Part shown: piece by piece, positions 43,960 to 52,165 of the stretch | Layout of the letters: the number at the start of each line of letters is the position of its first letter | Numbering within the stretch: the stretch's first letter is position 1 | Origin: GCA-2718815 sp963578105 | GTDB lineage: Bacteria; Planctomycetota; Planctomycetia; Pirellulales; Pirellulaceae | Assembly: GCA_963578105.1 (NCBI GenBank) | Contig: CAUZBP010000014.1 | Coordinates: 16,279-80,278 of the forward strand | DNA length: 64,000 nt | Direction: 5' to 3' | The notes under the pieces: model-generated | What the model was told of the DNA's origin: nothing | The model's database searches: none | Seen by the model: the letters and a program-made list of their open reading frames with translations, nothing else | Position numbers and translations under genes: made by a program

Positions 43960-45261
43960 ATGAGCATTGAATCTCCCACTCCTCGAGGCCTGATCCTGGC
44001 AGCTGGACTCGGAACGCGCTTAAGACCACTCACAGATACGATACCGAAGTGCCTGTTGCCGATTGCCGGCCAACCGCTTCTGGACTTGTGGATCGATACA
44101 GTGGCCAGGGCAGGCATCCGCAACCTGCTGATCAACACGCACGCTCACGCCCAACAAGTTCGCTCGTACATCCAGGCCGTGAACCAACGAGGCGGCATCT
44201 GTCTGACTGAAGCTCATGAACCACACCTGTTGGGGTCCGCCGGAACCCTGCGCGCCAACGACAGCTTCGCCGATCATGCAAAAGAAGTGGTCATCATCTA
44301 CGCCGACAACCTGTCCAGCGTATCTCTCACCGACATGCTCGCGTTTCATCGATCCCACACTGATTCCGTCACCATACTGTTGTTCCATGCAGATGACCCG
44401 TCTGGCTGCGGAATTGTCGAAATGGACAAAGACGACCGAATTGTTTCTTTCGTTGAAAAGCCTGTCACACCTCGCAGCGATCTGGCCAACGCCGGAGTCT
44501 ACATCATTGACAGTCCGGCTTACCGGCAAATAGCCCAGATGAATGCCCATGACATCGGATCAGACATTTTACCTCAATGGGTAGGCAAGATGCGCGGTTG
44601 GGAAATGGAAGGGATTCATCTGGATATTGGAACCCATGCAGCCTATGAAACTGCTCAAGTTCTCGGTCACGACCTGCTGTTAGAACGTGGCTATGATGAT
44701 CAGGGACGAAGGCCGGCCGTCTTTTTTGATCGTGATGGTACCCTGATCAAATCCGTTCACTACCTATCGCGCCCTGACCAAGTCCGGATCCTGCCGGGAG
44801 CGGCGACTGCTGTGTCCCGCCTAAGGCAAGCCGGTTATGTATGCGTGGTAGTCACGAATCAATCTGCTGTCGGACGGGGGATGATCAGCGAAAAGGAGTT
44901 ATCCAAGATTCATCAAGTGATGTGCGACCAGTTTGCGCAGGAGGAAGCTGTATTCGACGGAATCTACCACTGTCCGGTCGTGCCCTCGGGGTCGGACAGG
45001 ACGATCATCGAAAACATTCACCGCAAACCAGGACCGGGAATGCTTCAACAAGCAGCAAAAGAACTTCGACTCGACCTCTCCCGTTCCTGGATGGTGGGTG
45101 ACATGATCAGTGATACGTTGGCCGGCGAGAATGCGCATTGTCAGGGATCGATTCTCGTCAGTACGGGAAAAGACCGGGCAAGTGAAGAAGAGCCCTTAGC
45201 GGCCCGATTTCATCAGGTCCCGGACGTCCTGACAGCGGCTCAGTTGGTGCTTGGAAATTGA
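43960..45261 (+). CDS. Fused nucleotidyltransferase and GmhB-like phosphatase (heptose pathway)
   Basis: A two-domain fusion. Residues about 10-245 are an NTP-transferase (LILAAGLGTRLRPLTDTIPKCLLPI, with the YADN Asp site). Residues about 250-433 are a HAD phosphatase of the GmhB/HisB type: FDRDGT nucleophile loop, VVTNQSAVGRG, RKPGPGM (Lys), and VGDMISD. Together with HddA it can make GDP-D-glycero-D-manno-heptose. In E. coli GmhB the zinc loop uses C-x-H...C-x-C; here it reads HCPVVPSG...NIHRKP, so the His and both later Cys are lost. The ATG at 43960 is used because the earlier start at 43927 adds no domain sequence. Confidence 0.87.
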   Translation: MSIESPTPRGLILAAGLGTRLRPLTDTIPKCLLPIAGQPLLDLWIDTVARAGIRNLLINTHAHAQQVRSYIQAVNQRGGICLTEAHEPHLLGSAGTLRANDSFADHAKEVVIIYADNLSSVSLTDMLAFHRSHTDSVTILLFHADDPSGCGIVEMDKDDRIVSFVEKPVTPRSDLANAGVYIIDSPAYRQIAQMNAHDIGSDILPQWVGKMRGWEMEGIHLDIGTHAAYETAQVLGHDLLLERGYDDQGRRPAVFFDRDGTLIKSVHYLSRPDQVRILPGAATAVSRLRQAGYVCVVVTNQSAVGRGMISEKELSKIHQVMCDQFAQEEAVFDGIYHCPVVPSGSDRTIIENIHRKPGPGMLQQAAKELRLDLSRSWMVGDMISDTLAGENAHCQGSILVSTGKDRASEEEPLAARFHQVPDVLTAAQLVLGN

Positions 45262-45712
45262 GACAGAATCGAACAGGCTGGTTCACCCATATGGTGTTCG
45301 ACCCTGCGTATCATCGGCGGAAGTTCTTGCTCGCCAGCGGACTTCTCACGGACTCCACCCGGTCCTTTCAGCCCGGCGCCCAATTCTTCCAGCCGTAGGG
45401 CTTAGACACACAAGGCGCCAGTTTCCTGGCAAATCCTTAGACCCCCAAAGGGTATATTTTATTGACTTTACGACGAATAGAAGTACATTAAGAAGAAGGA
45501 TTATAAATGTTCTGGGTTCGGACCGCAGCAATGGGAGCGTAGTGGCGGGCGGCCTGTTCCCTCGTTTTCGGTGTTCGTTTCGCATTTTTTCCATCCTTCG
45601 AGTGTACGACGGGCATCCTTTTTTCTCACGTCATCTCTCGTACGCAAAAGACTGTTTCTTTTCACAGAAACGGGTGCACGAATCCCATCACTTCCTACTG
45701 AGTCTGACCTAG
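45262..45712. other. Intergenic region with a promoter
   Basis: This gap of about 450 bp precedes carbamoyltransferase copy 3. A sigma-70-like promoter is seen at 45462-45489. The frame 45251-45712 has no recognised content. Confidence 0.45.
45462..45489 (+). promoter_or_regulatory. Sigma-70-like promoter before carbamoyltransferase copy 3
   Basis: The -35 TTGACT (45462-45467) and -10 TACATT (45484-45489) are separated by 16 bp. The region is A/T-rich relative to its neighbours. It would start a leader of about 220 nt before the ATG at 45713. Confidence 0.35.
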
Positions 45713-47554
45713 ATGACAGCCATCTTGGGCATTTCGGCGTTTTACCACGACTCGGCCGCAGCACTGGTCGTCGACGGGGAAACCGTAGCTGCAGCGCAGG
45801 AAGAACGGTTTACACGGAAAAAACATGATTCACGGATGCCCATCAGTGCTATCGAATACTGTTTGGAGTCCAGTGGAATCGAGGTGGAAGATTTGGATTT
45901 TGTGGGTTTTTACGACAAGCCCTTGACAAAATTTGAACGCCTGCTGGAAACCTATCTCGCTTACGTACCCCGGGGATATCGATCATTCCGACAGGGCATG
46001 CCCCTGTGGTTGAAACAAAAATTGTTTCTCCCGCGGGAAATGAAAAATGGCCTGCAAGGCAAGTACGGGGGTCGATTTATTTTCACCGATCATCATGAAT
46101 CACATGCAGCTAGTGCTTTCTTTCCATCACCATTTGACGAAGCTGCCATCCTGACACTTGACGGTGTGGGAGAATGGTCGACGACGTGTTGTGGAACTGG
46201 CAGGGGCAATACCATCCAGTTGACCCACGAACTTCAGTTTCCTCACTCCTTGGGCCTGTTGTATTCGGCCTTCACCTACTACACGGGATTTCGCGTCAAC
46301 AGTGGTGAGTATAAAGTCATGGGTCTGGCTCCTTACGGCGAGCCGGTCTACCAGGACTTGATTCAGGAAAAAGTGCTTGATCTGAAAGAAGATGGCTCAT
46401 TTCACATGGACATGAGTTACTTCAACTACTGTCAAGGTCTGACGATGACTTCACAAAAGTTTCATCGTCTTTTCGGTGGAGCTCCCCGCAAGCCGGAGTC
46501 TCAGGTAACGCAGCGCGAGATGGATCTGGCAGCGTCCGTCCAGGCGGTGACCGAAGAAATCATGCTACGCACCGCCCGACATGTACGTACAACAACGGGT
46601 CTTTCTAATCTCGTGCTTGCTGGTGGTGTGGCTCTCAATTGCGTGGGAAACGGACGAATTCTGCGAGAAGCCGGATTTGATGAAATTTGGATCCAGCCCG
46701 CGGCAGGAGACGCGGGAGGCGCTTTGGGCGTGGCTTTGTTCATCTGGTATCAGTTGCTGGAAAACAAACGCAATCCTCAAGGAAAAGACATGCAGCGAGG
46801 CTCGTTTCTAGGTCCAAGTTTTTCAGACGCGGAGATTGCCAAACGGTTCGACCAACAAGCTGCCTCCTATGAAACCTGTAAGTCGGATGACGAGTTGGCC
46901 CACAAGATAGCCGACTTGATCGCCCAAGACAAAGTCGTGGGCTGGTTCCAAGGGGCAATGGAGTTTGGCCCGAGGGCACTTGGTGGACGTAGTATCCTCG
47001 GTGACGCGCGTAGCGAAAAAATGCAATCGGTGATGAACTTGAAAATCAAGTTTCGCGAATCATTTCGTCCCTTCGCCCCGATTGTCTTGCGCGAACACGT
47101 TCACGAATACTTTCAAATGTCGCCAGACACAGAGAGTCCCTACATGTTGCTGGTGGCACCCGTGCAGGAGCAGATTCGAACAGATTTGAACCAAGACTAT
47201 GAAAATGCCTTCGGGATCGATAAATTGAATTACCGCCGCTCCTCGATCCCGGCAGTGACCCACGTAGACTACTCTGCGCGTGTGCAAACCGTCGATCAAC
47301 AAAGACACCCTCTGCTTTATCAACTGATGAAATCCTTCTATGATAAAACGGGTTGTCCAGTCATGATCAACACCAGCTTTAACATCCGTAGTGAACCCAT
47401 TGTGTGCACCCCCGAAGACGCCTACCGCTGTTTCCAGATGACCGACATGGACGTGCTGGTTGTGGGACATCACGTTCTCGAAAAAGAACAACAAGTCAAC
47501 CAACTGAGTGAAAAAGAACGCCAAGAGCACTTGGCACAATTCCAACTTGATTAA
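45713..47554 (+). CDS. Carbamoyltransferase (NodU/CmcH family), copy 3
   Basis: A 613-residue carbamoyltransferase. It opens MTAILGISAFYHDSAAALVV and contains EERFTRKKHDSRMP, HHESHAASAFFPSP, DGVGEWSTT, KVMGLAPYGEP, GGVALNCVGNG and NTSFNIRSEPIVC. It is close to copy 2 along its whole length. Unlike copy 2 it is followed by two small membrane-protein genes (SxtJ and DUF5989 types) on the same strand, 49 and 499 bp after its stop. This order (carbamoyltransferase, SxtJ, DUF5989) matches gene sets known around sxt-type and related clusters. Confidence 0.93.
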   Translation: MTAILGISAFYHDSAAALVVDGETVAAAQEERFTRKKHDSRMPISAIEYCLESSGIEVEDLDFVGFYDKPLTKFERLLETYLAYVPRGYRSFRQGMPLWLKQKLFLPREMKNGLQGKYGGRFIFTDHHESHAASAFFPSPFDEAAILTLDGVGEWSTTCCGTGRGNTIQLTHELQFPHSLGLLYSAFTYYTGFRVNSGEYKVMGLAPYGEPVYQDLIQEKVLDLKEDGSFHMDMSYFNYCQGLTMTSQKFHRLFGGAPRKPESQVTQREMDLAASVQAVTEEIMLRTARHVRTTTGLSNLVLAGGVALNCVGNGRILREAGFDEIWIQPAAGDAGGALGVALFIWYQLLENKRNPQGKDMQRGSFLGPSFSDAEIAKRFDQQAASYETCKSDDELAHKIADLIAQDKVVGWFQGAMEFGPRALGGRSILGDARSEKMQSVMNLKIKFRESFRPFAPIVLREHVHEYFQMSPDTESPYMLLVAPVQEQIRTDLNQDYENAFGIDKLNYRRSSIPAVTHVDYSARVQTVDQQRHPLLYQLMKSFYDKTGCPVMINTSFNIRSEPIVCTPEDAYRCFQMTDMDVLVVGHHVLEKEQQVNQLSEKERQEHLAQFQLD

Positions 47555-47563
47555 TCCTTGACT

Positions 47564-47582
47564 GGCGTCCGCGGAGGACGCC
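47564..47582 (+). other. Intercistronic stem-loop
   Basis: GGCGTCC (47564-47570) pairs with GGACGCC (47576-47582) across a five-base loop. It sits 10 bp after the carbamoyltransferase stop and before the ribosome binding site of the SxtJ-type gene. No T-run follows, so it looks like an mRNA-stability or attenuating hairpin rather than a terminator. Confidence 0.5.
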
Positions 47583-47603
47583 TCAACCGAAGGTGCAATC
47601 GCC

Positions 47604-48011
47604 GTGAAACTCATTGAAATCAACTGGAATCCGACAAATCGCCAATTGCGACAGTTTGGGCTGATCAGTCTGGCCGCGATTCCCCTGATTGGTTGGATTT
47701 GGGGTGCCACGGTAGAAGTCATGGGATGGTGTGCGGTGGCCGGTGCCGTCCTGGCTTTGGTCGGTGGCCTCTATCCACGTGCACTCAAACCCGTCTTCCT
47801 CGGTTTAACCCTGCTTGCTCTTCCCATCGGCCTGGTGATGGGTGAATTAGCCATGTTCACTATCTATATCACCGTGTTTTTTCCTATCGGAATCATTTTC
47901 CGAATCCGCAGACGTGACCGTTTAAGAATTCGTGTTAGTCGATCGGATTCCACCTACTGGCAGCTTAAAAAGCAGCCAGCGGGTCCCGCTAGTTATTTTC
48001 GCCAGTCGTGA
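47604..48011 (+). CDS. SxtJ family membrane protein
   Basis: A 135-residue protein with three or four hydrophobic helices (LISLAAIPLIGWIWG, CAVAGAVLALVGGLY, FLGLTLLALPIGLVMG, TIYITVFFPIGIIFR) and a basic C-terminal tail that ends in YFRQS. It resembles SxtJ-type small membrane proteins found next to carbamoyltransferases. Start is GTG at 47604 with AAGGTG eight bases upstream. It is directly downstream of carbamoyltransferase copy 3 and 42 bp before the DUF5989 gene. Its function is not established; a role as membrane partner of the carbamoyltransferase is inference. Confidence 0.85.
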   Translation: MKLIEINWNPTNRQLRQFGLISLAAIPLIGWIWGATVEVMGWCAVAGAVLALVGGLYPRALKPVFLGLTLLALPIGLVMGELAMFTIYITVFFPIGIIFRIRRRDRLRIRVSRSDSTYWQLKKQPAGPASYFRQS

Positions 48012-48053
48012 TGGCGTTTGTATCCAACGTACTTTTCGTCAAGGTGACTTCTC

Positions 48054-48266
48054 ATGAACTCGTCAGACCCTGAACCCAAACCTTCGTCCGATTTCGAAGA
48101 ACTCAACCAAGAAAAACAAGCGTCTTTGATTCAAGAGTTCTTCTATTTCATCATGGAAAACAAAGCGTGGTGGATGATACCCATTGTCGTCGTGCTGGGA
48201 CTCCTGGCCGTTTTGGTCCTGTTCACCGGCAGCGGTGCGGCACCGTTCATTTACACCCTGTTTTAA
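48054..48266 (+). CDS. DUF5989 family membrane protein
   Basis: A 70-residue protein with one membrane helix (WWMIPIVVVLGLLAVLVLF) and the C-terminal signature GSGAAPFIYTLF, typical of DUF5989 proteins. The N-terminal half is soluble and acidic. ATG at 48054 is preceded by AAGGTG at 7 bases. DUF5989 genes are commonly adjacent to SxtJ and carbamoyltransferase genes, as seen here. The biochemical role is unknown. Confidence 0.87.
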   Translation: MNSSDPEPKPSSDFEELNQEKQASLIQEFFYFIMENKAWWMIPIVVVLGLLAVLVLFTGSGAAPFIYTLF

Positions 48267-48378
48267 ACGATCAAACCCGGGTCCAGCAAAAAGCCAGACT
48301 CCGGTCGAATGGAAGTCGGCGAACGTCCAGCGAACCAGGATGTTCGAGCCTTATGGAACGGAAACTCCGGATCACGTC

Positions 48379-49380
48379 ATGAAAACTCTACTGGTTGGTG
48401 GAGCGGGTTACGTCGGCAGTGCCTGCCTGCGTTGGCTTCTAAAACATGGCCATGATGCCATCGCTTACGACAGCCTCCTGGCAGGAAACGCTGCGGCAGT
48501 GCCCGCCGACCGACTGATCCTTGGCGATCTCGCCGATCGTGATCTTCTCAATCAGACCATGGCGGAACATCACATCGAAGCCGTGATGCACTTCGCCGCA
48601 TTGGCCTCAGTACCCGAATCGATTCAACAACCTGAGACCTACTACCGAACGAATGTTCTCGGCACCAAGAATGTTCTTGATGCGATGCTACACAACCGGG
48701 TGGAACGCATCGTCTTCTCCTCAACGGCTGCCACTTATGGCTTCGAAAATGAAATGCCACTCACAGAAGAGTCTCTTCAGGACCCGCAAGTTCCCTACGG
48801 ACGTACTAAACTGGCCGCCGAATACATGATTCTCGACTACGCCCGTGCTCATGGTCTGGGTTGTGGACTATTGCGATATTTCAACGCGTCCGGGGCGGAC
48901 CCGGATGGTGAATTCGGCGAGAATCGGCAGCACGAAACGCACTTGATCCCCCTCGTTTTACAAACTGCCATCGGACATCGTGAAAAGCTGCTCGTTTTCG
49001 GCGGAGACTGGGACACTCGGGACGGTACTTGTGTACGTGATTACGTGCATACAGAGGATCTCGCTCAGGCACATCAGCTTGCCATCGAGGCAGCCGAGCC
49101 CGGATTCGCACGCGCCTACAACCTTGGAACCGGCAACGGAACAACCGTGTTCGAGGTCATTCAAGCTTGCGAAGAGGTCGTGGGCCGAAAGTTACCTTAC
49201 GAGATCGTCGACTCCCGACCGGGAGATCCGGCTGTGCTTGTAGCATCGTCCGAAAAAATACAAAAGGAGCTGGCATGGAAACCGCAATTTGCGGATATTC
49301 GTCAGATTGTGGAAACGGCATGGAAATGGCACCAAAACTACCCTCGAGGTTACGCCGACAAACTTGCTTCGACCCCGTAG
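48379..49380 (+). CDS. galE: UDP-glucose 4-epimerase
   Basis: GalE interconverts UDP-glucose and UDP-galactose (or their N-acetyl forms). Visible are KTLLVGGAGYVGSACL, the catalytic Tyr140/Lys144 in VPYGRTKLAAEYM, LRYFNASGADPDGEFGE, and DGTCVRDYVHTEDLAQAH. The true start is the ATG at 48379; the longer frame back to 48184 overlaps the DUF5989 gene. At 333 residues it is a standard GalE. It follows DUF5989 by 112 bp and probably provides UDP-Gal or UDP-GalNAc for the exopolysaccharide. Confidence 0.93.
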   Translation: MKTLLVGGAGYVGSACLRWLLKHGHDAIAYDSLLAGNAAAVPADRLILGDLADRDLLNQTMAEHHIEAVMHFAALASVPESIQQPETYYRTNVLGTKNVLDAMLHNRVERIVFSSTAATYGFENEMPLTEESLQDPQVPYGRTKLAAEYMILDYARAHGLGCGLLRYFNASGADPDGEFGENRQHETHLIPLVLQTAIGHREKLLVFGGDWDTRDGTCVRDYVHTEDLAQAHQLAIEAAEPGFARAYNLGTGNGTTVFEVIQACEEVVGRKLPYEIVDSRPGDPAVLVASSEKIQKELAWKPQFADIRQIVETAWKWHQNYPRGYADKLASTP

Positions 49381-49507
49381 CAGCCCCCTTGTCGAATTCG
49401 GAATCAGCGACACAGCCGCCATGGACCGTCAGGTCTGCCCCCCGTTGAGCGGAAACGAATAAGTTAGAAGACCATTCGGTTCTTAAAACCAAGTCGAAGC
49501 GATCAGC

Positions 49508-50260
49508 ATGGACCGGCCTGCAGAAAAACAACATGAATTGCTCGTACGGGAGCTATTTGACGCCAAGGCGGCTTCCTGGAGCGCGAAATATTCGGAAGTC
49601 TTTCAGCACCGTCTCCAACTTTTTTTGTCCGATTTGGAAGCCACCGTCCCTGCTGGTAGCCGCGTCCTGGACTTCGGTTGTGGCAGTGGTGATCTTTTCC
49701 TGGCACTTGTTCATCAGGGACACCAGGTCGTCGGTCTGGACACTTCGCCCCAAATGATCCACCAGGCAGAAAAGCGGCTGAAAGAGTCCGGCCTGAGTGG
49801 ACAACTTGTCTGCGGAACGCTGGAGGAACTCGATAAAACTCTCGTCGACTTTGACGCAATCGTTTGCTCCAGTGTGATCGAATACCTGTGGAATCCAGGG
49901 CAGGTACTGGAGACCTTGTCGCTGCGACTGGGCCCTGCGGGGTTCCTGCTACTGACCGTCCCAAATCGACAGTCACGTGTCCGACAACGAGAACGCTGGC
50001 TCGCAACCATCGGACTGTTCCTGCAAAAACTGCCTCTGCCCGACAGGATCAGACGTTATCTGCATTACACAGAGACCTCCAAAAACCATTACACGCCGGA
50101 GGAACTCGAGTCGTTGGCAAATTCCGCAGGATTTCATATCGACTTCTGGTCTTACTTCGATCCCCGCAAGGGCACCAAGGACCCAACACCCCGCGCGTCA
50201 GCAGATTTTATTTTTTCCCGGCTGAAGCTCAAAACGTCGGCAGAGAACACAAGCACATGA
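49508..50260 (+). CDS. Class I SAM-dependent methyltransferase
   Basis: A 250-residue methyltransferase with the SAM motif VLDFGCGSGDLFLA (motif I), VVGLDTSPQMIHQAEKRL (acidic loop), and CGTLEELDK further on. No signal peptide. The downstream half (RIRRYLHYTETSKNHYTPEELESLANSAGFHIDFW) resembles UbiG-like or sugar O-methyltransferases. It lies in the glycan block between galE and the Wzy-like gene, so a sugar or acyl group is a likely target, but the substrate cannot be set from sequence. Confidence 0.84.
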   Translation: MDRPAEKQHELLVRELFDAKAASWSAKYSEVFQHRLQLFLSDLEATVPAGSRVLDFGCGSGDLFLALVHQGHQVVGLDTSPQMIHQAEKRLKESGLSGQLVCGTLEELDKTLVDFDAIVCSSVIEYLWNPGQVLETLSLRLGPAGFLLLTVPNRQSRVRQRERWLATIGLFLQKLPLPDRIRRYLHYTETSKNHYTPEELESLANSAGFHIDFWSYFDPRKGTKDPTPRASADFIFSRLKLKTSAENTST

Positions 50261-50329
50261 GCGACCAGTGCCGAAACGGTTTGCAGAGCGCGTGAACCCG
50301 TTTCAATCGACTGAGAACGCTCGGAGGAT

Positions 50330-51922
50330 TCAGCGAGCCGCCGCTGCAGAACCGGAAGGGGGCAATGCCTTAGGCGGGTACGCGTTCACAACCGGCCGGC
50401 TTGAAGCACTGCGGCGGTTGATAGAAAACATGACCCCCAGGAATAAAACGACGAACGTCGGCCAGCCCACGGAGCGCAATGTACCACTGATAATCGTGGC
50501 GCGTGCTGAAGTCGCTGCCATCGGCAGCATGAAACAATAAGCTGAGTTCCAGACCATTGCCCCCGAACTGCGTGCTTTTTGCTGTACAAACTTCGTCAAT
50601 GCCCCAAAACAGAACAAACAGAAAATGACACCGGTATACCCAAAGTCGATGTAAATGTCGGCCACATTGGTGGTGCCTGCCCCGAAGTCTCCGGCATATT
50701 CAATAAACACCCAGGTGAGAAAGGTCGCACTATCCTTTTCATGAACACCTTCATAGCGCAGCCAAAGGTGCGTAAATAGTATGCGATTTCCCCAGGGAAT
50801 CGCACCAATCACGGCGGGCGCCTTCATCTTGCCGTAGAAAAAATCATGCTCTTTTGGAACGTAGTTCACGGCCGCGTACAAAATTCGCACCTGGGTTCCC
50901 AGCATATTCAATGTTCGGTCCCAGGTAAGTTGGTCCTTTGAATTCACGATTTCGCGAACCATCGATTTAGCCGTCCGCTCCGGTGAATTCCGGGCAATGC
51001 CGAAGATACTGTAGGTAAGGCTACCCATAATGATCGCCAATACAAAGAACCGGAACGAAAGCCGTTTCTTGTGTTCCGCATAAGCCAGCCCCACGACGGC
51101 AGCACTCGTAAAAGGCATATCGCGGTCACCGTGAATGAGAAACGCGGCAATGTAAATCGCCACCACAATAAAAATTGGGCCTAAACGGAAAATACTGCGA
51201 TAAAGAACGAACGTGGAAGTGCTAACAAGTGCCAGTCCCGCAAGGAACACCATGTTAGAACCCATTAGCAGGTAGTTGAGGCCCTGGTGCCCGGTGTCTG
51301 AGCCAGAATAACGTCCTTCCAGCGACTCCGGTCCCAGAATGGCAAGAAGAATCACTCCACTGATCGCTGCGACAATGATGGTACGGATACCCATCACCCG
51401 CCAACGCTTCCAGTAATTCGTGTCCGTTCTCGCAGACGGCTTCATCAGCGCAAACCGGTCTGGAAGGAGGTTGAATCCTATGGCAAAAGCCGCAATTGCT
51501 GACACGGACATCATCGTGGCGAAACAGACGACCCCTTTGGTATCACCACCTCGAGCGGATGCAAAGATCAACCGTTCCTCATACGGAAGCATGTCGAAAA
51601 TCAAATAATAGGGAATGGTAAAATGAATGATGAGCATCGGTAACAGGGCAACGATGTCGATGCTCAACCAATTGACGGGCTTGGGTCCTGTCGCTCGATA
51701 GACAAATTGCAGTGCGATGACGCTGAGCGCCATCCACAGGCACAATGCCAGATAGGTCGGATCGATATTGGTGGGTGCGTTGACGCTTAAGACAACCGAA
51801 GCGAGAAGAATTAGAACCTGAAGTCCAAGCGTCACATTTCTAGACACCGGCCGGTCCAGGTGACGGCGGAAAAGCTCCATCGGACGAACTTGATTTCTTG
51901 GGACTGGAATCGGGAGTTGCAT
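50330..51922 (-). CDS. O-antigen polymerase-like protein (Wzy)
   Basis: A polytopic membrane protein (530 residues, about 12 helices) of the oligosaccharide-repeat polymerase kind. Its large periplasmic loop lies between the later helices (EHDFFYGKMKAPAVIGAIPWGNRILFTHLWLRYEGVHEKDSATFLTW), and the C-terminus ends in an Ala-rich tail. Wzy proteins have low similarity, so this is called by topology, loop pattern and context. Wzx at 9984, WecA-like at 38764 and Wzz at 21628 complete a Wzx/Wzy-dependent pathway. The gene is convergent with the methyltransferase gene. Confidence 0.78.
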   Translation of the reverse strand: MQLPIPVPRNQVRPMELFRRHLDRPVSRNVTLGLQVLILLASVVLSVNAPTNIDPTYLALCLWMALSVIALQFVYRATGPKPVNWLSIDIVALLPMLIIHFTIPYYLIFDMLPYEERLIFASARGGDTKGVVCFATMMSVSAIAAFAIGFNLLPDRFALMKPSARTDTNYWKRWRVMGIRTIIVAAISGVILLAILGPESLEGRYSGSDTGHQGLNYLLMGSNMVFLAGLALVSTSTFVLYRSIFRLGPIFIVVAIYIAAFLIHGDRDMPFTSAAVVGLAYAEHKKRLSFRFFVLAIIMGSLTYSIFGIARNSPERTAKSMVREIVNSKDQLTWDRTLNMLGTQVRILYAAVNYVPKEHDFFYGKMKAPAVIGAIPWGNRILFTHLWLRYEGVHEKDSATFLTWVFIEYAGDFGAGTTNVADIYIDFGYTGVIFCLFCFGALTKFVQQKARSSGAMVWNSAYCFMLPMAATSARATIISGTLRSVGWPTFVVLFLGVMFSINRRSASSRPVVNAYPPKALPPSGSAAAAR

Positions 51923-52165
51923 GACATTGGTATCGCTAGGCAGTAATCAACCGCGTAATCTTTCAATTATAGGCTAGAATTATCGAAAATCGACGCAACC
52001 ATACACGGCTTATCGGGTTACTACACACGAAAACGAAATGAAACATCAGATCCCCCCTTTTCCCGATAATCGTTTGACCATCGGCTAGACTGGCAGCCTA
52101 CCCGGAAACCTTATGACGGTTTTTTGACCCTGCGATGGAAACTTGTTGACAAAAAGCAACGTCTG

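Noticed and set aside
45251..45712. Plus-strand frame of 153 codons upstream of carbamoyltransferase copy 3
   Set aside because: Arg/Ser-rich translation with no domain; it covers the likely promoter region.
47564..47582. Hairpin after carbamoyltransferase copy 3 as a terminator
   Set aside because: It is not followed by a T-run and the next gene starts 22 bp later with its own ribosome binding site.
49508..50260. A ubiE/ubiG identity for the methyltransferase
   Set aside because: Only generic SAM motifs are visible and the glycan context does not support quinone synthesis.
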